From Caprimulgus europaeus (lineage: Eukaryota > Chordata > Aves > Caprimulgiformes > Caprimulgidae), in the NCBI GenBank assembly GCA_907165065.1, contig OU015523.1, positions 24,641,834 through 24,705,833 on the forward strand: a DNA stretch of 64,000 nt. Reading direction: 5' to 3'. The position numbers and the translations under genes are program-made. Shown piece by piece: positions 60,101 through 64,000 of the stretch (within the stretch, counting starts at the first letter, position 1; each line of letters starts with the position of its first letter). The notes under the pieces are model-generated. The model worked only from the letters and a program-made list of their open reading frames with translations, did not search any database and was not told where the DNA came from.

Positions 60101-63100
60101 AATCAGCATCATATGTAGACAGACTAACTAAAAAACTGTTTTCATCTCTACTTTTCCCTGTAACTGCATTCTGTATTTATTTCCTATTCATGTTCCAGTT
60201 GTATCTTTAGCCGAGTCCTCAAGTTCATGACAGTCCACACACAGTTCCTGTTAGCTTTCCAGCTGTGTTCAAATTCTTAGCCTCCTTTTTTTACAGGGGA
60301 GAAGGGAGAGAAAACTGCTGCAAAGGTTTTGTCCAGTTACCTAAGAGTGCAGTGGCTTTCTAACATAAATAGCTGTTGGGAGAACGCATTGATTTTTTTG
60401 TGAGAGAAGACTGAAGTGATGTCTATAAGCATTTAAACTTATTTAAAGTTTATTGAAAGCTTTTGAAAGCTGTGTAAATGGAGAAAGAGGAGGGGGATGA
60501 CCAGTTATTATATGTACAGACTTTCAGGTGCAGAACATATTTGGGTTAAAGCAAACTTGATGTCTTCTACAGAATATCAAAGCTGCAGAGCAGTTTTTTT
60601 CTGAACTTTTTAAGCTAGTCTTCAGTCCAACAGAAAAGTCACAGAAAACATATTTTCTTATGACAATGTCGTAAAACTTTAAGACAGATACTTTATCTTC
60701 TAGTAAAGTGATAGAACCTAAAAGAATAGAATATAACAAAATCTACTAAACCCAAAAGATTGTTTTACACTTCACTTTGAAAAGCTGGGAATAAGTCAGT
60801 ATTTAGGATCAGCCTAGCATTTGATAAGCTCTGAACACAATTGGTTTTACCTTGATCTAATTTTGGAGGGGCGCAAAGATGAACCTGGATGTTATTGGCA
60901 TCTTTAACAATTGATTGTATACATCAGTGTACACTCTCCCTCTACTCCACCCCCCAAAAGCAAAAGATCACTTGGAGGTAGAACAGTATGGGCAGGGAAC
61001 AGAGCTGCTGTTTGCTACTGAAGTGATGCTGTACCTATTCCAGCAGAATTTAGATGTTACAAGCAGTTAACGAGAGGGGTAAGGAGGAATTTGTCCATCT
61101 TCTGAAGCTGAGTTAGCTCATGTTGCATGGATACAAGAGAATGAGAGGGACAAATTATAGCTATAAAGAATATCTATCAAACTAAGTGTAGCTTGTGTAT
61201 CCACTATGTGCACAAAGAAGTTGAATTGAGTTCTGGTAACCCTGTTTGCAGGCATGCTATTTAAAAGTAGTATGTCCAATATATGTTAGTAACTTAAAAC
61301 CCTTCAGTTTTGGGATTGGACTAATCATCTGAAAATCAGAAAAATTATCTACTGCATCATGTTGCTGTTAAGGCTGCAACCCTGCAGCTATATGCTGCAT
61401 TTGAATCCCTTATAACGTTATGGAGCCCTGCTGAAATCTTGTATGTAAAAATGTGGTGTGAAATCGGATTGTTTTAGATAGTCAGCTGCAGTGACTGAAG
61501 GTAGATAGACAGTCCATGTTCTTTAGCTGCCTCTGCCTTGGAACAGGAAATGTGTGCTGGGTGGACAGAAGGAAGCTCTTATGGCTGAATGTAGCAAGGG
61601 GCTTAGCTAATAAATCATACTGTTTAAGTAGAATGTATGTGTAGAGTTGGCTGTAAGGAGTTGTGTATCTGTAAGCTCTACAGTGGGTTCTCTTTTCTAT
61701 GGAAGAGTAATAATTTCTTTTCTTGCAAGGAACCTCTTCCTTATCTGCTCTAAAACAATACCTGGCACTCATAAACATAAACCATAAATGCTTATGGGCT
61801 TATTTTACAAAGGCACTTTCACTACCAAAATCTATTTGCCAGCATAGTCCCATGGCTGTTCTTTAGTCATCTGTCTCAAAAAAAGATCCTTAAACTAAAA
61901 TTGGTTAACCTGAGTTGAAGGAGCATAAGCACCTTCAAGGTGGTATTAACTAGACTTATTTCTAAAAGATTCTTCTGTTTAAGAAATGTGTCACACAAGT
62001 TTCTAGAGCATCAATATCTTATGTGTAGTTGATTATAAAGGGAATACAAGCAGAAGTAGGCAAAGCACATGGAGAAACATGAGTTTAAAGCAGCATATAT
62101 GCCTGTCTGGGAGTCATGGTTTCATGAAATGTGCTGATCTATTGACTCATAACAAGTATTCTAGAAATATAACACCTGGGTTTCAATTATATTATATCTT
62201 AAGTGCACTGTAGAATATTCCAGATATAGCCATTTCAACCACCAGACTTTTAAGCACCAAGTTGTGCTTGAGAATGTAGTGACCCAGGGGGCTCAATCTT
62301 TCATCAGGTATGGTTTCTTCTAAAGAAAAAAAAATATAATGGCTTAAAAAAAAATAAAAATTAAAAATTCTTAGCTCTACATGTTGCTGGTACTATTTCT
62401 GTCTCTGAACTATGACTAGATTGACTATTAATTCTGACAAGACTGTCTTCCATACAAATAATTTTGTCTCTTGGATTATTTTTTGTTTTAGTTTTACAGC
62501 ATTACAGAATTGCTGACATCTTTTTTGTTTCATTTTTGTGAGAGTGAAACACCTGGTACTTTCTTAGTTTAAGTACCTGCAGACAAGAGCATCAAATCCT
62601 ATTACATGAAGCATCAAACCAGTGAATTGTGAATGTCAGCTCACATTACTGAGCTTTCCCTTCTTCTGATGCAAAGCAGCACAGTGTTTCATTAGGAAAC
62701 CTTACCTGAATATTCTCAAGGATGTGGCTCCTAACACATCTCTTCTGTTGAAAAGCTCTGATGATAGCCAAGTTAACATTTATGCTTGATTTAAAAATAA
62801 AAACAAAGCACAGAGTTACACTTATGTTTATTCCTGTTTTCTGTGTAACTTTCTATTGGTGTTCTTCTAATGTTTTCTAATCTGAATACCTATATGTTGT
62901 TTTGCTTGTGTAGCTTTTAATGTGATTAAGACTGTAGTGGTGGCAGGGTTTGGGGATTTTTAATCTTTGTCCCTTTTAAGGAAAACTTGGAACCTGTTGT
63001 ACTGTGACCTATTGTTCCTAGCTTTACCTTTTGGAGGATTTCTTCTCATCACCCTTCTCCTTTAAAGCATGCAAAACATCTTCTGTTGTTTCTAGCTCCT

Positions 63101-64000
63101 CTTGATACATATCAGCCTTAATTAAATTGAAGGAGTGGCTTCAGTCTTGTTAAAATGTTCCAGAAGGTGCTTCTATAAAACTTGATATTAAAGAGCTAAA
63201 TTATTTATTAAAGGCTTGTAGAATTAAGGCTAAAGATACGCATTTGTACTGTAAACTATGATGATGATGATTGAAAGTAATAGTCATCAAACATGACTGT
63301 TAGCTGCTTCTGGCAAGAAGAGACTATTGAGCAAACTTGGCAGTGTAAGAGATCATGTGTGAATGAAAATGGGATGAGCTAAATTGGCAATTGCATTTGG
63401 ATTATTAGGAAGTGTTCATCAGATTCTTTTGGCCAGGAGAGAAGCAGTCATCATGTTCCCAGCTCGTATTAGCAAAGAATCTGGTCTGTAGTCTGGATGG
63501 AAAAAGTTGAAAAGCTAAGTTCAGTGCTGTTTATCACTAATAGGATGCAGTCCTAAAATTTATGGTTTGAGTGAAATTTGCTCAAGTGAAAAAACACCAC
63601 CATCATCCCCAGTTATTGGAAACATCTCCTCAGAAATCCCAGACTCACAAAGCATTACACGAGGCTCTTGCTGAGTATTTGTATTTAAAAAGCTGTTGTT
63701 TTTGGAAAGATTCTGACCATTTTTTTTTTTTTTTTTTTAGTGGACACACTAGCTAAAATGAAGTCATGGTATGTCCCAAAGTCAGCAAAAATTGAATGGG
63801 AGAAAGCCCGATAAAGCCCTTTTTAAAAACTCACCACAAGTAGTTATGCAACATCTGTTGCATATTAGTATGGAAGTATATTCTACACCAATATTTGCTT
63901 CAGGGAGAACAAATATTATTTTTTTTTTAAATTAATGTGTTTCAGATATATCATTCCCTTCAGTGGGGGACATAAGGTGACAAAAGCCAAATGGCTTTGA

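Larger units (their letters stand above)
50234..64000 (+). other. JAM2: JAM2 intron 1 (partial)
   Basis: Starts at GTAAGT. It contains the 3' half of the CpG island, a solo LTR (55491-56627), foldbacks at 54321-54373 and 57140-57173, and T-rich tracts (for example 59849-59864 and 63721-63739). ORFs are short with no Ig-like, transmembrane or other domain. An ORF cluster at 53221-53954 shows no recognised similarity. Confidence 0.65.

Noticed and set aside
63571-63780. Possible JAM2 exon 2 after the T19 tract (TTTTAG acceptor near 63740)
   Set aside because: The downstream sequence meets stops quickly and does not encode an Ig-domain start.

Overview
The window is nuclear DNA from a bird, most likely a neoavian (non-galliform) species. 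Evidence seen in the sequence: many CR1 LINE copies of different ages, a young ~1.15 kb avian LTR family, compact introns, and two CpG-island promoters in otherwise AT-rich DNA. No bacterial-type operons, tRNA, rRNA or CRISPR were found. Gene order matches the vertebrate block MIR155HG (BIC) - MRPL39 - JAM2 (human chromosome 21).

Layout. 1-9.6 kb is intergenic, with an unidentified GC-rich island (896-1735), a very old CR1 relic (1951-3060) and a purine-rich tract. A truncated CR1 lies at 9568-10265. At 12333-14977 is a complete but non-autonomous LTR element: two LTRs that differ by one base in a homopolymer, a 348-bp non-coding interior, and a 5-bp target duplication. Next comes the BIC/MIR155HG gene on the + strand: AP-1 site and TATA box at 16549-16572, exon 1 to 16883, a 7-kb intron, and a last exon from 23894 carrying the pre-miR-155 hairpin (23976-24039). 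Convergent to it is MRPL39 on the - strand. All ten coding exons could be placed (42071 to 28218; 1032 nt, 343 aa), with every junction in frame. Two CR1 copies sit in its introns. After ~7.5 kb of intergenic DNA (with one CR1), a second CpG island holds the first coding exon of JAM2 (50179-50233, signal peptide). The rest of the window is JAM2 intron 1, with a solo LTR of the same family (55491-56627) and two strong foldback sequences.

The three genes are not known to form one pathway: BIC gives an immune-regulatory microRNA, MRPL39 a mitochondrial ribosome protein, JAM2 a cell-adhesion receptor. The most notable observations are the young sense-oriented LTR element 1.6 kb upstream of the BIC promoter (BIC was first found in chickens as a retroviral insertion target), a spliced BIC reading frame of 113 codons that runs through the miR-155 hairpin, and the unusual anatomy of the LTR family (10-nt spacer before a tRNA-Lys-type primer site, 5-bp duplication, internal tandem repeats, no coding interior).
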